In this document: positions 1-10,272 of the stretch, piece after piece | Numbering within the stretch: position 1 is the first letter of the stretch | Layout of the letters: each line of letters starts with the position of its first letter | NCBI RefSeq assembly: GCF_022171985.1 | Contig: NZ_JAJVHF010000004.1 | Span: forward strand, 1 to 64,000 | Direction of reading: 5' to 3' | Source of the DNA: Huaxiibacter chinensis | GTDB taxonomy: Bacteria > Pseudomonadota > Gammaproteobacteria > Enterobacterales > Enterobacteriaceae | DNA length: 64,000 nt | Translations under genes and position numbers: made by a program | The notes under the pieces: model-generated | The model's database searches: none | The model's input: the letters and a program-made list of their open reading frames with translations, nothing else | Told to the model about the DNA's origin: nothing

Positions 1-89
1 TGACCCCATGCCGAACTCAGAAGTGAAACGCCGTAGCGCCGATGGTAGTGTGGGGTCTCCCCATGCGAGAGTAGGGAACTGCCAGGCAT
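1..89 (+). rRNA. rrfD: 5S ribosomal RNA, 5' end cut off by the window
   Basis: The first 89 bases match the 3' three quarters of an enterobacterial 5S rRNA, from the ACCCCAUGCC loop region through the GAGAGUAGGGAACUGCC strand to the terminal GGCAU. About 31 bases of the 5' end lie outside the window. It is followed by tRNA-Thr and a second 5S gene, the arrangement of E. coli rrnD (rrfD-thrV-rrfF). The yhdZ neighbour supports the same operon. Confidence 0.97.
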
Positions 90-101
90 CAAATTTAGCG
101 T

Positions 102-177
102 GCTGATATGGCTCAGTTGGTAGAGCGCACCCTTGGTAAGGGTGAGGTCCCCAGTTCGACTCTGGGTATCAGCACCA
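102..177 (+). tRNA. thrV: tRNA-Thr (anticodon GGU)
   Basis: The 76-nt cloverleaf has acceptor strands GCTGATA and TATCAGC, an encoded ACCA tail, a T-arm with GTTCGA, and a 7-base anticodon loop carrying GGT (reads ACC/ACU). It lies between two 5S genes, as thrV does in E. coli rrnD, and is released by processing of the rRNA precursor. Confidence 0.97.
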
Positions 178-218
178 CTTAATACGGGTATTGTAGTTCG
201 GCACATAGTAAAAGAATT

Positions 219-338
219 TGTCTGGCGGCTTTAGCGCGGTGGTCCCACCTGACCCCATGCCGAACTCAGAAGTGAAACGCCGTAGCGCCGATGGTAGTGT
301 GGGGTCTCCCCATGCGAGAGTAGGGAACTGCCAGACAT
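219..338 (+). rRNA. rrfF: 5S ribosomal RNA, second copy
   Basis: A complete 120-nt 5S rRNA. Its interior is identical to the first copy over the shared part, but the closing helix reads TGTCTGGC at the 5' end and GCCAGACA at the 3' end, where the first copy ends GCCAGGCA. The third base pair is therefore U-A rather than the expected C-G, so pairing is kept. It is the last gene of the rRNA operon. Confidence 0.96.
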
Positions 339-347
339 CAATTAAGA

Positions 348-380
348 AGAACCCCGTACCGTAAGGTGCGGGGTTTTTTG
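348..380 (+). terminator. Rho-independent terminator of the rRNA operon
   Basis: A GC-rich stem (AACCCCGTACC pairing with GGTGCGGGGTT, one mismatch or wobble) with a short GTAA loop is followed by TTTTTT. It lies 10 bases after the second 5S gene. yhdZ converges from the right; the reverse strand has a T-rich tail too, so the hairpin may also stop yhdZ transcription. Confidence 0.85.
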
Positions 381-445
381 CGTTAAGATTCACAGCGAAA
401 ACAAAATTGCCCGGAGAACCCATAGGCGACCGGGCACGGCAGACA

Positions 446-1204
446 TTAATGGATCACCTGCGATAAAAATGCGCGGGTACGTTCAGATTTTGGATGGGCA
501 AAGAACTCGTCTGGCGGGGCTTGTTCAACAATTTCACCACGATCCATAAAGATCACTCTGTCCGCGACCGTCCTCGCAAACCCCATTTCATGGGTGACGC
601 ACAGCATTGTCATTCCTGATTCCGCTAAGCCAATCATTGTATCCAGTACCTCTTTCACCATTTCCGGATCGAGAGCGGATGTGGGTTCGTCAAACAGCAT
701 AATTTTTGGCTTCATACATAACGAGCGAGCGATGGCGACGCGCTGTTGCTGACCCCCCGATATCTGCCCGGGGAATTTATTTGCATGTTCGGCAATGCGT
801 ACGCGTTCCAGATAATGCATTGCGAGGGCTTCAGCTTCCTTCCTGGGCATCTTTCTAACCCAGATCGGGGCCAGCGTACAGTTCTGCAAAACGGTCAGAT
901 GCGGGAATAAATTGAAATGCTGAAAAACCATACCCACTTCCTGACGAACACGTTCGATATTGCGAATATCTTCATCCAGCTCCGTTCCATCAACCACGAT
1001 ACGACCCTGCTGATGCTCTTCAAGATGGTTGATACAGCGAATCGTCGTCGACTTACCCGAACCAGAAGGTCCGCATAAAACGATACGCTCACCTTGCCTG
1101 ACCTTCAGATTGATATCTTTTAATACATGAAACTGTCCGTACCATTTATTCACGTTTTCCAGCGTAATCATCGCGTCGGCGGGGCTCATAGTCATCTTAT
1201 TCAT
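446..1204 (-). CDS. yhdZ: Amino-acid ABC transporter ATP-binding subunit YhdZ
   Basis: The 252-residue cytoplasmic ATPase energises the YhdWXYZ uptake system. Visible motifs are Walker A GPSGSGKS at residues 45-52, signature SGGQQQR near 147, Walker B IMLFDEP near 167 and the switch histidine in VTHEM near 201. Length and sequence agree with E. coli YhdZ and with the polar amino acid family (GlnQ/AapP). The ATG follows a GAGG at five bases. It is last in a leftward operon, seven bases after yhdY. The exact substrate of this transporter is not established; general L-amino acid (Aap/Bzt-like) uptake is the family expectation. Confidence 0.95.
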   Translation of the reverse strand: MNKMTMSPADAMITLENVNKWYGQFHVLKDINLKVRQGERIVLCGPSGSGKSTTIRCINHLEEHQQGRIVVDGTELDEDIRNIERVRQEVGMVFQHFNLFPHLTVLQNCTLAPIWVRKMPRKEAEALAMHYLERVRIAEHANKFPGQISGGQQQRVAIARSLCMKPKIMLFDEPTSALDPEMVKEVLDTMIGLAESGMTMLCVTHEMGFARTVADRVIFMDRGEIVEQAPPDEFFAHPKSERTRAFLSQVIH

Positions 1205-1211
1205 AAAATCC

Positions 1212-2315
1212 TCAGTGCGGTGTACGCCCGGTGTTAAAGCGCTTTTCCAGATGCTGGCTATAGCGCGACATGCTAAAACAGAAGATCCAGTAGATCAGCG
1301 CAGCAGAGACATAGCCTTCGGTGGACATCCCCAGCCAGACCGGATCGACGGTGGCCTGCTGAACGCTGCTAAAGAGATCAAATAAGCCGATAATGATCAC
1401 CAGACTGGTATCTTTAAACAGCGCAATAATGGTGTTCACAAGCCCGGGGATCACTAATTTGAGTGCCTGGGGAAGTATCACCAGTCCCTGTGTTTTCCAG
1501 TACCCTAAGGCGAGCGATTCGGCGGCTTCATACTGTCCTTTTGGTAAAGCCTGCAGTCCACCACGCACCACTTCAGCGACATAAGCCGACTGGAATAAAA
1601 CCACGCCAACCAACGCGCGGATCAGTTTATCGATTGAAGTACCCTCGGCCATGAACAGCGGCAGCATCACGGAGGACATGAAGAGCACCGTGATTAAGGG
1701 GACGCCACGCCAGAACTCGATAAATATCACGGAGAGGATACGAACGACCGGCATCGTTGAACGACGCCCCAACGCCAGTAAAATCCCTAACGGTAACGCC
1801 CCCGCAATTCCCACCGAAGCGATGATCAACGTGAGCGTCAGCCCGCCCCATTGCCGTGTCTCGACGCGCTCAAGACCCAGTATTCCACCATATAACAACA
1901 GCCAGACAATCAGCGGATAGACAACCGCCCAACAGGCGATATAGCGCCCGCGATGAGGCAAGTGCTTCCAGAACATCGGGACGATTGAAAATAACCCGAT
2001 GACCAATGCCAGATTAATACGCCAGCGTTGTTCATGCGGATACAAGCCATACATGAACTGGCCAAATCGTTCATGGATAAATACCCAACAGGCGCCCGCT
2101 TTGGTGCAATCGGCTCGTGTGGAACCGATCCAGTTAGCCTGAAAAAGAGCCCAGTTCAGCAATGGCGGAATAAGCTCCCACATCAACCAGAGGCAAATGA
2201 TTGTCAGGAGACTATTTCCCCATGAGGAGAACAAATTTTTGCGTAGCCAGATGAGAAAACGCCCATGCCCGTAACTGGACGGGCGCGGGAGGTGAGACAG
2301 TGCAGCTTTTGTCAT
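1212..2315 (-). CDS. yhdY: Amino-acid ABC transporter permease YhdY
   Basis: A 367-residue inner-membrane permease. The C-terminal half carries the conserved permease loop ([14 protein letters not shown] followed by ILPQALK) that docks onto the ATPase; several hydrophobic segments precede it. It pairs with YhdX to form the channel, as in AapQM and BztBC. Two ATG codons stand next to each other; the second (2315) gives the E. coli length and leaves six bases after AAGGA, so I use it. It begins nine bases after the yhdX stop in the same operon. Confidence 0.94.
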   Translation of the reverse strand: MTKAALSHLPRPSSYGHGRFLIWLRKNLFSSWGNSLLTIICLWLMWELIPPLLNWALFQANWIGSTRADCTKAGACWVFIHERFGQFMYGLYPHEQRWRINLALVIGLFSIVPMFWKHLPHRGRYIACWAVVYPLIVWLLLYGGILGLERVETRQWGGLTLTLIIASVGIAGALPLGILLALGRRSTMPVVRILSVIFIEFWRGVPLITVLFMSSVMLPLFMAEGTSIDKLIRALVGVVLFQSAYVAEVVRGGLQALPKGQYEAAESLALGYWKTQGLVILPQALKLVIPGLVNTIIALFKDTSLVIIIGLFDLFSSVQQATVDPVWLGMSTEGYVSAALIYWIFCFSMSRYSQHLEKRFNTGRTPH

Positions 2316-2324
2316 CATGGTTCC

Positions 2325-3506
2325 TTAACGCTCAACCAGTGCGATGCGACGGTTATAAATGTTCATCACCAGCGAGATAGTCAGGCTAATCATCAGATAG
2401 ACCGACATGGTGATAGCGATAGTTTCGATGGCTTGCCCTGTCTGATTAAGGACCGTTCCGGCGAACAGAGAAACCATATCCGGATAACCAATTGCAGCGG
2501 CTAACGACGAGTTTTTAGCTATATTGAGATACTGGCTGGTCAGGGGTGGAATAATAACGCGCAATGCCTGTGGAATAATGACCTGCCGCAGCGTCACTGG
2601 ATTGGGTAATCCCAGTGAACGTGCTGCCTCATGCTGGCCATGAGGAACGGCCTGGATACCTGCCCGAATAATTTCGGCAATAAAAGCCGAGGTATAAATA
2701 GACAAGGCCAGAGTTAACGCTGCCAGTTCCGGGATCAGAACCATCCCGCCACGAAAGTTAAAGCCACGTAACTGGGGAACATCCCAGTGTAGCGCCGCTC
2801 CCGCGATCCACTGGGCCAGTAATGGCAAACCGATGAACAGTGCGACTGAAAAAGGCCAGGTCTTACGCAGCTGTCCGGTTTTAATTTGATGGGTGCGGTT
2901 ATACCGAAAAAGTCCTGACGTGATTAATCCGGCGATCGCTAATGCAATAAGGCTGGCTGAAAAACCTTCTCCGGTAACGGGCGAGGGTATATATAAACCC
3001 CGGTTGCTCAGAAAAAAGAGATCGAATGCATCGACGGCCTGGCGTGGACCCGGCAGGTTTCTCAGAACGGCGAAATACCAAAAAAAGATCTGCAGCAGAG
3101 GCGGAATATTACGGAACGTCTCAATGTATACGGTTGAAAGTTTGCGTAGCAGCCAGTTATCTGAGAGGCGAGCCAGCCCAAGAAAGAAACCCAGAAAGGA
3201 GGCGAAGAGTATACAAAGCGCTGAAACCAGTAGGGTATTTAACAAGCCGACCAGAAATACTCTGCCGTAAGTGTCCCCTTCCTGATAATCAATTAAGTGT
3301 TGCACAATCCCAAATCCGGCGCTGCGGTCAAGAAACGCAAAACCAGACGTAATGCCGCGATTGCTCAGATTCGTCACGGTATTATGAATTAAATAGATAG
3401 CAGTGATCACGACAACGGCGATGGCGATAATTTGAAACAGCCAGGCGCGAACCATGGGATGGGAAAAGGAAAGTTTTCCTTTTACGGCTAAGCGGCGATG
3501 GGACAT
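2325..3506 (-). CDS. yhdX: Amino-acid ABC transporter permease YhdX
   Basis: A 393-residue inner-membrane permease, partner of YhdY. It has about eight hydrophobic stretches and the EAA loop HEAARSLGLPNP followed by IIPQALR near residue 312, typical of the His/Glu/Gln family. An in-frame TTG/ATG start six codons upstream exists, but the ATG at 3506 (MSHRR) has a GAGG five bases away and gives the length of E. coli YhdX. It lies 66 bases downstream of the binding-protein gene. Confidence 0.94.
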   Translation of the reverse strand: MSHRRLAVKGKLSFSHPMVRAWLFQIIAIAVVVITAIYLIHNTVTNLSNRGITSGFAFLDRSAGFGIVQHLIDYQEGDTYGRVFLVGLLNTLLVSALCILFASFLGFFLGLARLSDNWLLRKLSTVYIETFRNIPPLLQIFFWYFAVLRNLPGPRQAVDAFDLFFLSNRGLYIPSPVTGEGFSASLIALAIAGLITSGLFRYNRTHQIKTGQLRKTWPFSVALFIGLPLLAQWIAGAALHWDVPQLRGFNFRGGMVLIPELAALTLALSIYTSAFIAEIIRAGIQAVPHGQHEAARSLGLPNPVTLRQVIIPQALRVIIPPLTSQYLNIAKNSSLAAAIGYPDMVSLFAGTVLNQTGQAIETIAITMSVYLMISLTISLVMNIYNRRIALVER

Positions 3507-3572
3507 AAAAACCTCGGTAACCATAACACTGGGTTGGGCACCACAAAGGCGGTGCCCGTTACAGCTAAAGAC

Positions 3573-4598
3573 TTAACGAACCGGTGGCGCGTACTGAATA
3601 CCACCGTTATTCCAGAGATTGTTTTGACCACGCTTAATTTTCAGCGGGCTTTCTGAACCCACGTTACGTTCGAAGATCTCTGCATAGTTACCCACATGCT
3701 TGATAATGTTATAAGCCCATTTGTTATCAAGCTTCAGGTCTTTTCCGTAATCGCCTTCTTTGCCTAAAAGATGCGCCATATCCGGGGTCGAAGGATTAGC
3801 GGCTTTTTCATCCACGTTTTTCGAGGTGATCCCCATCTCTTCGGCATTCAACATGGCGAAAAGTGTCCAGCGAACAATAGAAAACCACTCTTCATCACCG
3901 CGACGGACCACCGGGCCGAGAGGTTCTTTAGAGATGACCTCTGGCAACACAATCCATTCTGTCGGGTTACTGAGTTTTATGCGCAATGCGTACAGTTGAG
4001 ACTGGTCAGAGGCCAGCGTGTCACAACGCCCGGACTCCAGCGCTTTTGCCGATTCATCAGAGCGATCGAATGTCACCGGGGTATATTTCATGTTATTTGC
4101 TTTGAAATAATCCGCGACATTCAACTCAGTATCAGTGCCTGCCTGAATACAAACGGTTGCACCGTCGAGTTCTTTTGCACTCTTGAGGCCCGCTTTATTG
4201 TGCGTCAGGAAACCAATACCGTCATAATAGGTCACACCGGTAAACGACATCCCCATGCCGGTATCACGTGACGAGGTCCAGGTTGTATTACGTGAAAGCA
4301 CGTCGACCTCACCTGACTGCAAAGCCGTAAAACGTTCTTTTGCGGTCAACGGCGTATATTTAACTTTGCTGTCATCGCCAAATACCGCTGACGCCACACC
4401 CCGACAAACATCAACATCGATCCCGGAAAATTTTCCGTTGGCATCCGCGTAAGAGAAGCCCGGCAATCCATCACTGATACCGCACTGAACAAAGCCTTTC
4501 TTTTTAACGGCATCCAGCGTTGCGCCAGCATGAGCCTGACCCGCAATCGTCATCAACATGCCCGCAGCGGCCAGGCTGGCTATCATCGTCTTTTTCAT
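3573..4598 (-). CDS. yhdW: Periplasmic amino-acid binding protein YhdW
   Basis: The 341-residue solute-binding protein of the YhdWXYZ system. A Sec signal peptide (MKK, hydrophobic core, AHA cleavage after residue 24) is followed by a bacterial extracellular solute-binding family 3 fold; TAKERFTALQSGEVD and the SRNTTWTSSRD block are typical of AapJ/BztA-like proteins. The start at 4598 has AGGA five bases upstream; in-frame TTG and ATG codons further 5' lack such spacing. First gene of the operon, behind a sigma-54-type promoter at 4685-4700, which suggests expression under nitrogen limitation. Confidence 0.95.
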   Translation of the reverse strand: MKKTMIASLAAAGMLMTIAGQAHAGATLDAVKKKGFVQCGISDGLPGFSYADANGKFSGIDVDVCRGVASAVFGDDSKVKYTPLTAKERFTALQSGEVDVLSRNTTWTSSRDTGMGMSFTGVTYYDGIGFLTHNKAGLKSAKELDGATVCIQAGTDTELNVADYFKANNMKYTPVTFDRSDESAKALESGRCDTLASDQSQLYALRIKLSNPTEWIVLPEVISKEPLGPVVRRGDEEWFSIVRWTLFAMLNAEEMGITSKNVDEKAANPSTPDMAHLLGKEGDYGKDLKLDNKWAYNIIKHVGNYAEIFERNVGSESPLKIKRGQNNLWNNGGIQYAPPVR

Positions 4599-4684
4599 AT
4601 TCATCCTGTGTGGCAAAAATTATTGTTATAGAAAGTCGTTTTGAAACGCTTTTACCCATCTGTGGCGGTGGCCAACGTTTATAA

Positions 4685-4700
4685 AGCAAACGTAATGCCA
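4685..4700 (-). promoter_or_regulatory. Sigma-54 (RpoN) type promoter of yhdWXYZ
   Basis: On the reverse strand the sequence is TGGCATTACGTTTGCT. It has GG and GC exactly ten bases apart and matches TGGCAC-N5-TTGCW except at one base. Transcription would begin near 4674, about 75 bases before the yhdW ATG. From recall, yhdWXYZ belongs to the NtrC regulon in E. coli, which fits. No RNA evidence is available here. Confidence 0.75.
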
Positions 4701-4773
4701 GTTTTCGCATTCAGTCAAAAAGAGGAATACTGAGCGCGTATTGCTGAGTGTAGACAGGGAAAATAAAAATGAA

Positions 4774-4790
4774 TGCCCTCGCATGGTGCG
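4774..4790. promoter_or_regulatory. Candidate NtrC enhancer site upstream of yhdW
   Basis: TGCCCTCGCATGGTGCG resembles the NtrC dyad TGCACC-N5-GGTGCA, with a near-perfect right half. Its centre is about 108 bases upstream of the predicted sigma-54 start, the usual enhancer distance. A weaker TGCGCC half site lies at 4802-4807. The 4599-5071 gap holds nothing else I can support. Confidence 0.5.
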
Positions 4791-5071
4791 AAATTACAAC
4801 CTGCGCCACAAATTAGAGCAAAAGTGGGTCGCCGTGAGGATTGAACGAATAGATAGTTTCCAGGGTGAATGTTGGCAGGGTAGTAAATTTGTTTAATGTG
4901 TGAAAACAATCACTCAAAAGAATGAAAGCTTTAAATTAAATAATAGAAGGGTGTGAGGAAAAGCAAAAAATAAGCGTGCGTTAATAAGAGGAGATTATTT
5001 AACGTGTTATGAAGGCCATGCACAATGGAGAGGCACAAGCGCAGAATGCCGCGCTTGTGCGAAAGAACGTA

Positions 5072-5293
5072 TTACTTCGTTAACGCGACAATCCCCAGCG
5101 TTAAACCAGCGACAGCGGCGGCTCCGCCAGCAATGGCACCGGCAGTTTCCCAGTTATCCTGAGTCGTCCCCTTCATGCAGGTATTCGTGTGAACCAGTCT
5201 GCCCTGGTCGTCATATACCGGTACACAAGGAGAATCGTGTGCGCAACCTGCGAGCAACGCAGTAAGCACTGCAACGGAGATGAATCTTTTCAT
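5072..5293 (-). CDS. yhdV: Small lipoprotein YhdV
   Basis: A 73-residue predicted lipoprotein, nearly identical to E. coli YhdV. The N-terminus is a lipoprotein signal with lipobox LAGC (Cys17). The C-terminus carries a glycine/alanine-rich segment (about 52-69, AGAIAGGAAAVAG) of glycine-zipper type, followed by TKstop. Four cysteines remain in the first 40 residues, so a disulfide in the mature part is possible. It lies downstream of acrF on the same strand, as in E. coli, but 323 bases and a terminator separate them. Its function is not known. Confidence 0.92.
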   Translation of the reverse strand: MKRFISVAVLTALLAGCAHDSPCVPVYDDQGRLVHTNTCMKGTTQDNWETAGAIAGGAAAVAGLTLGIVALTK

Positions 5294-5583
5294 GGTGTTA
5301 CCTCAAAATTAACGCTTTGTTCGTCACTAAACAAAGAGTGTGTTTAACGAACTGGTGAACATTTTACCATCAGTTCATCCTTCTAAGGCACGGGTAATAA
5401 TCTCAAATTATGTTGATTGTAAAAATCATGGAGAAACGGGATGAGGACGCATGAATTTATGAAGATATTTTGAAGACGAAGCGAAATTTATTTCACTTAA
5501 GGTAAATGAGAATTTTTGTCGTTAATTTCATACCAATGATAATCCTGAAAATTAAGACGTAAAACCCTTTTTAACATGTTTAA
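5294..5583. other. Intergenic region between acrF and yhdV
   Basis: About 290 AT-rich bases. It should contain the yhdV promoter on the reverse strand, but I cannot fix -35 and -10 boxes with confidence. No open frame with a ribosome binding site was seen. Confidence 0.5.
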
Positions 5584-5609
5584 GAAAAAGGCGTCTTTCG
5601 ACGCCTTTA
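5584..5609 (-). terminator. Terminator after acrF
   Basis: The reverse strand reads AAAGGCGTC-GAAA-GACGCCTTTTTC: a perfect stem, tetraloop and T-run, just past the acrF stop. It separates acrEF from yhdV. Confidence 0.85.
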
Positions 5610-5616
5610 CAATCCG

Positions 5617-8600
5617 TTAGTCTGTATGTCGGTTAAACCGCCGTCTGACCACGACAAAAAATACCGGGACAAAGAAGATCGCCAGCAGAGTGGCCGAAAG
5701 CATACCGCCCATAACGCCTGTACCCACGGCATTTTGCGCGCCGCTGCCCGCGCCATGGCTGATGACAAGTGGCAGGACGCCAAGGATAAACGCCAGAGAC
5801 GTCATCAGGATAGGGCGTAAGCGCATCCGGGAGGCTTCCAGCGTCGCTTCAATAATTCCTTTTCCTTCTTTATCCATCAGATCCTTAGCGAACTCGACGA
5901 TGAGAATCGCATTCTTCGCAGACAGCCCGATGGTGGTCAGTAGCCCGACCTGGAAATACACGTCATTATTCAGCCCGCGCAGAGAAGCAGCAAGCAACGC
6001 CCCAACGACTCCAAGCGGTACAACCAGCATCACCGAGAAGGGGATAGACCAGCTTTCATATAAGGCCGCCAGACACAGGAACACAACAATCAATGAAATC
6101 GCATAGAGGGCGGGAGCCTGGTTTCCAGAAAGTCGTTCCTGATAGGACATGCCCGTCCAGTCGTAGCCAATGCCAGAAGGTAATTTCTGTGCGAGACTTT
6201 CAAGCATTGCCATGGCTTCACCGGTACTTTTCCCTTGTGCCGCCTCGCCGAGTATTTCCATTGACGGCAACCCGTTATAGCGCTCAAGGCGCGGTGAACC
6301 TGAAATCCAGCGAGCGCTACTGAAGGCCGAGAAGGGCACCATTTCACCGTTTGCACTACGCACATAAAGATTATCGACGTCGCCAGGCAGCATGCGGTAC
6401 TGAGCATCAGCCTGCACATAGACTTTCTTCACGCGCCCATGATCGATAAAGTCATTAACATAGGTTCCTCCAAGCGCTGTTGATATTGTCTGATTAATAT
6501 CCGAAACGCTTATGCCCAGCGCCTGTGCTTTCTCCTGGTCAACGTCCAGCTTGAACTGCGGCGTATCTTCCAGGCCGTTAGGACGAACTCTGACCAGCAA
6601 ATCGGGATGTTCTCTTACCATGCCCAACAGCTGATTCCTTGCCTGGGTCAATTGCACATGGCCCAGGTTAGCCTGATCGATCAGTTCGAAATCGAAGCCC
6701 GTTGCCGTACCCAGTTCAATGATGGCTGGCAAGTTGAAGGGGAAGACGAGGCCATCTTTAATCTTACTGAAGGCTTTCGTTGCACGTCCGACAATCGCAC
6801 TGACGCTGTTTTCTTCACCCGGGCGCGCTTCCCATGGCTTAAGGCTGATAAAGACAATACCGGCGTTTTGTCCCTGTCCGCTAAAGCTAAAGCCGTTAAC
6901 GGTAAACACCGACTCGACGTTTGCTTTTTCCTGAGTGAGATAATACTGCTGAACCTGATCCAGGATCTGCTGGGTTCGGGTTTGTGTGGCACCCGCCGGG
7001 AGTTGGACCATCGTCATAAATACCCCCTGGTCCTCTTCAGGCAGGAAGGAGGTGGGCAGTTTTAAGAACAGCACCGCCATTCCGCCGACGATAAGAACAT
7101 AGACCACCAGATAACGACCGGTTTTGCGTAAGATACCGCTCACGCTGTTACTGTAATGATCCACGCTTTTATCAAAGAGATTGTTAAACCAGCCGAAGAA
7201 GCCTTTTTTCTCATGATGATCGGCAGAAGACGGTTTTAATAACGTTGCACACAACGCCGGCGTGAGGATCAAGGCAACCAGTACGGAAAGCGCCATGGCC
7301 GACACAATAGTCAGTGAGAACTGTCGGTAAATCGCGCCGGTAGACCCGCCAAAGAACGCCATCGGAATAAAGACCGCCGAGAGCACCATCGCAATGCCGA
7401 CCAGTGCGCCCTGAATCTGCGCCATCGACTTTTGCGTGGCTTCTTTGGGTGGCAGCTTATCTTCCACCATCACGCGTTCAACGTTCTCAACGACCACAAT
7501 GGCGTCATCGACCAGTAAGCCTATTGCCAGCACCATCCCAAACATGGTCAGGGTGTTGATGGAGAAGCCAAAGGCGGCCAGAATGGCGAAGGTGCCCAGC
7601 AAAACGACCGGGACGGCAATCGTCGGAATCAGCGTGGCGCGCAGGTTTTGTAAGAACAGATACATGACCAGGAAGACCAGCACGATGGCTTCAAACAACG
7701 TTTTCACCACTTCGTGAATGGAGATTTTCACGAATGGCGTCGTATCGTAGGGATAGACGACTCTGAGGCCAGCGGGGAAAAATGGCTGTAGCGCCGCAAG
7801 CTTTGTTTTAATGGCATTCGCCGTATCCAGCGCGTTAGCGCCCGTTGCAAGCTTGATACCCAGTCCGGTCGCGGCCTGTCCATTGATCCGGGTGACCATG
7901 TTGTAGTTTTCACCCCCCAGCTCAATTCGGGCGACATCTTTCAGATGCACCATTGAACCATCCTGGTTTACCTTCAACGTCACCTTGCCAAACTCTTCCG
8001 GTGTTTTGAGCCGCGTCTGCGCAATAATCGAGGCGTTGAGTTGTTGCCCTGGAATAGAAGGTGTTCCACCCAGTTGCCCTGCGGCAATCTGATTGTTTTG
8101 AATTTTGAGCTGATTGATCACATCCAGCGGCGTTAGCTGATACTTATTCAGCGCGTTGCTGTCGAGCCAGACGCGCATTGCGTACTGGGCACCAAACAGC
8201 TGCACATCCCCGACGCCAGAGGTACGGCTAATCGCATCCTTCACGTTAGACGCAACATAGTCAGAGATATCATCCTGAGACAGCTTTTTGTTATCAGAAA
8301 CAAAACCCGCCACGAGCAGGAAGCTGCTGCTGGACTTCTCGACGCCGATGCCTTGCTGTTGAACTTCTTGCGGCAATAACGGCATGGCCAGCTGCAGTTT
8401 ATTCTGCACCTGCACCTGTGCGATATCCGGATCGGTACCAGACTCGAAGGTGAGGGTGATGGTGACGCTGCCAGACGAATCGCTGGTGGAGGACATATAC
8501 ATCAGGTTATCAATACCGTTCATGTTCTGCTCGATAACCTGTGTCACGGTATCCTGCACCGTTTGTGCATCCGCGCCGGGATAGGTCGCCGTGACCGCCA

Positions 8601-8727
8601 CGGCAGGTGGTGCAATGGTAGGGTACTGGGCGACAGGAAGTTTCAAAATAGCCAGCCCGCCCGCAATCATTAAAATAATGGCGAGAACCCAGGCAAAAAT
8701 AGGCCGTTGAATAAAGAAATTAGCCAT
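5617..8727 (-). CDS. acrF: RND multidrug efflux transporter AcrF
   Basis: A 1036-residue inner-membrane proton/drug antiporter that works with AcrE and an outer-membrane TolC. Its length and both repeats are typical of HAE1-family RND pumps: [13 protein letters not shown] start, proton-relay aspartates in [17 protein letters not shown] near 405, large periplasmic loops after TM1 and TM7, and the second-half conserved [16 protein letters not shown] with the relay lysine. The family exports dyes, detergents and antibiotics. It starts 11 bases after acrE. Synteny with acrS, acrE and yhdV favours AcrF over the paralogue AcrB. Confidence 0.95.
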   Translation of the reverse strand: MANFFIQRPIFAWVLAIILMIAGGLAILKLPVAQYPTIAPPAVAVTATYPGADAQTVQDTVTQVIEQNMNGIDNLMYMSSTSDSSGSVTITLTFESGTDPDIAQVQVQNKLQLAMPLLPQEVQQQGIGVEKSSSSFLLVAGFVSDNKKLSQDDISDYVASNVKDAISRTSGVGDVQLFGAQYAMRVWLDSNALNKYQLTPLDVINQLKIQNNQIAAGQLGGTPSIPGQQLNASIIAQTRLKTPEEFGKVTLKVNQDGSMVHLKDVARIELGGENYNMVTRINGQAATGLGIKLATGANALDTANAIKTKLAALQPFFPAGLRVVYPYDTTPFVKISIHEVVKTLFEAIVLVFLVMYLFLQNLRATLIPTIAVPVVLLGTFAILAAFGFSINTLTMFGMVLAIGLLVDDAIVVVENVERVMVEDKLPPKEATQKSMAQIQGALVGIAMVLSAVFIPMAFFGGSTGAIYRQFSLTIVSAMALSVLVALILTPALCATLLKPSSADHHEKKGFFGWFNNLFDKSVDHYSNSVSGILRKTGRYLVVYVLIVGGMAVLFLKLPTSFLPEEDQGVFMTMVQLPAGATQTRTQQILDQVQQYYLTQEKANVESVFTVNGFSFSGQGQNAGIVFISLKPWEARPGEENSVSAIVGRATKAFSKIKDGLVFPFNLPAIIELGTATGFDFELIDQANLGHVQLTQARNQLLGMVREHPDLLVRVRPNGLEDTPQFKLDVDQEKAQALGISVSDINQTISTALGGTYVNDFIDHGRVKKVYVQADAQYRMLPGDVDNLYVRSANGEMVPFSAFSSARWISGSPRLERYNGLPSMEILGEAAQGKSTGEAMAMLESLAQKLPSGIGYDWTGMSYQERLSGNQAPALYAISLIVVFLCLAALYESWSIPFSVMLVVPLGVVGALLAASLRGLNNDVYFQVGLLTTIGLSAKNAILIVEFAKDLMDKEGKGIIEATLEASRMRLRPILMTSLAFILGVLPLVISHGAGSGAQNAVGTGVMGGMLSATLLAIFFVPVFFVVVRRRFNRHTD

Positions 8728-8738
8728 GTTGTCGTCCC

Positions 8739-9878
8739 TTAACCGGCATTATTTGCGGTAGCATCGGCTGTTGCCACCACGGCTACGCCAGGGCGAACTT
8801 TCTGCAAACCGCTCACGATAACGCGATCGCCATTTTTCAGTCCTTGCGTCACCAGCCAGCGATCGCCAATTGCCTGCGGGGCGACAACCGTCCGGGATTC
8901 AACTTTATTTTGTTCATCCACCACCAACACGGTCGCATCGCCACGTGGAGTACGCGTCACACCCTGTTGAGGGACCAGGATGGCATCAGGCTGAATACCT
9001 TCATCAATGCGCGCGCGGACGAACATGCCTGGTAGAAGCCTGTGTTGAGGGTTAGGGAAGACCGCACGCAGGGTGATGGAGCCGGTGCTTTCGTCGACCG
9101 TCACATCTGAAAACTGCAGCGTGCCTTTAAGCGGGTAGGGTTGACCATTCTCCATCAGCAGCTGAACGGTGCGGGTACCCTGGCCCTTTTGCAGGCTCGA
9201 TTGCTGCAGTTGCATAAAGTCAGTGCTCGACTGTGTGACATCGACATAGATCGGATCAAGCTGCTGGACGGTCGCCAACGCGGTCGCCTGACCATTGGTG
9301 ACCAGCGCCCCTTCCGTGACGGTAGATTTACCGATACGGCCGCTAATGGGTGAAGAGACTTTGGTGTAGGCAAGATTAATGCGGGCCGTTTCGACTCCGG
9401 CCTGTGCGGCCATTACGCTGGCATCCGCCTGCCGGGCATTGGCCACGGCCTGATCGTACTCTTGTCTGCTGACATATTGCGTGCCTACCAGGGGGAGATA
9501 ACGTTTTACGGTTAAGTGTGCAATGTTGGCTGCTGCTTCGGCCTTAGCCAGTTCACCTTTCGCGCTATCAAATGCCGCCTGGTACGTTGCAGGATCAATC
9601 TGGTACAACGAATCACCGGCGTTCACATCACTGCCTTCAGTGAAGTTCCGTTGCAAAATAATGCCGCTCACCTGCGGGCGAACCTCAGCGACACGGTAGG
9701 CATCCGTGCGTCCAGGGAGTTCAGTCGTGACTGCCAGCGGCGCACTTTTTACGACATAAACCGTTACCTGTGGCGCCTGCGCATGTTGTTGCTGAGATTC
9801 CGAGCCATCGCATCCTGCGAGTAGCGCAGCGCAGACAATAAAACCGGATAAGGGTAAAAGCCTGAAATGAGTCGTCAT
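8739..9878 (-). CDS. acrE: RND efflux periplasmic adaptor AcrE
   Basis: A 379-residue membrane fusion protein bridging AcrF and TolC. Lipoprotein signal with lipobox LAGC (Cys23), lipoyl half-motifs ([20 protein letters not shown] and the [17 protein letters not shown] region), a coiled-coil hairpin between them (about 95-160), then beta-barrel and membrane-proximal domains. The ATG at 9878 has AGGA at six bases and gives MTTHFRL; a longer in-frame reading starts at 9899. First gene of the acrEF operon, divergent from its regulator. Confidence 0.94.
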   Translation of the reverse strand: MTTHFRLLPLSGFIVCAALLAGCDGSESQQQHAQAPQVTVYVVKSAPLAVTTELPGRTDAYRVAEVRPQVSGIILQRNFTEGSDVNAGDSLYQIDPATYQAAFDSAKGELAKAEAAANIAHLTVKRYLPLVGTQYVSRQEYDQAVANARQADASVMAAQAGVETARINLAYTKVSSPISGRIGKSTVTEGALVTNGQATALATVQQLDPIYVDVTQSSTDFMQLQQSSLQKGQGTRTVQLLMENGQPYPLKGTLQFSDVTVDESTGSITLRAVFPNPQHRLLPGMFVRARIDEGIQPDAILVPQQGVTRTPRGDATVLVVDEQNKVESRTVVAPQAIGDRWLVTQGLKNGDRVIVSGLQKVRPGVAVVATADATANNAG

Positions 9879-10272
9879 TACTGTTCCTTTAAAAAACAAT
9901 AAACTGAATTTGCCATGAATGAATGGTATATCTGAGGGGCAAAAAGTCAGAAGGTTGGCGCCTATAATAATGATGACGATTTCGGTTGTTTAATTTATAA
10001 GTGCGGCGTAGGGCACATAACCTTAAAAATCAGAATCTGACACAGCTGTTCAGCGTTAAAATAGCGATGCTGTCTGCCAGGTTATTGCTGGGGTTATCTA
10101 TGTTATTTAATTTGTGAATATTATCCGAATAAAACATTCATGATATTTATTGAATGCACTGAATCCCCTTTTTTGTACAGCGTGGATGTGTTCTTTAATG
10201 AATAATGCAGGCTCTCTTTCATGCAAAAAAATGCAGAAACGTAGCAATCTCTTCCTGTGACGAGTAACCGTT
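9879..10272. other. Divergent control region between acrE and acrS
   Basis: About 390 AT-rich bases carry the divergent promoters. An inverted repeat CATTCA-N10-TGAATG at 10135-10156 resembles the palindromes bound by AcrR-type TetR repressors and is a candidate AcrS operator. No open frame with a ribosome binding site was seen. Confidence 0.5.

Noticed and set aside
1..380. Possible genomic-island attachment site at tRNA-Thr
   Set aside because: The tRNA lies inside the rRNA operon, and no integrase or repeated tRNA end is seen downstream.
4715..4909. 64-codon frame upstream of yhdW
   Set aside because: It overlaps the NtrC-like control region, lacks a ribosome binding site and resembles nothing.
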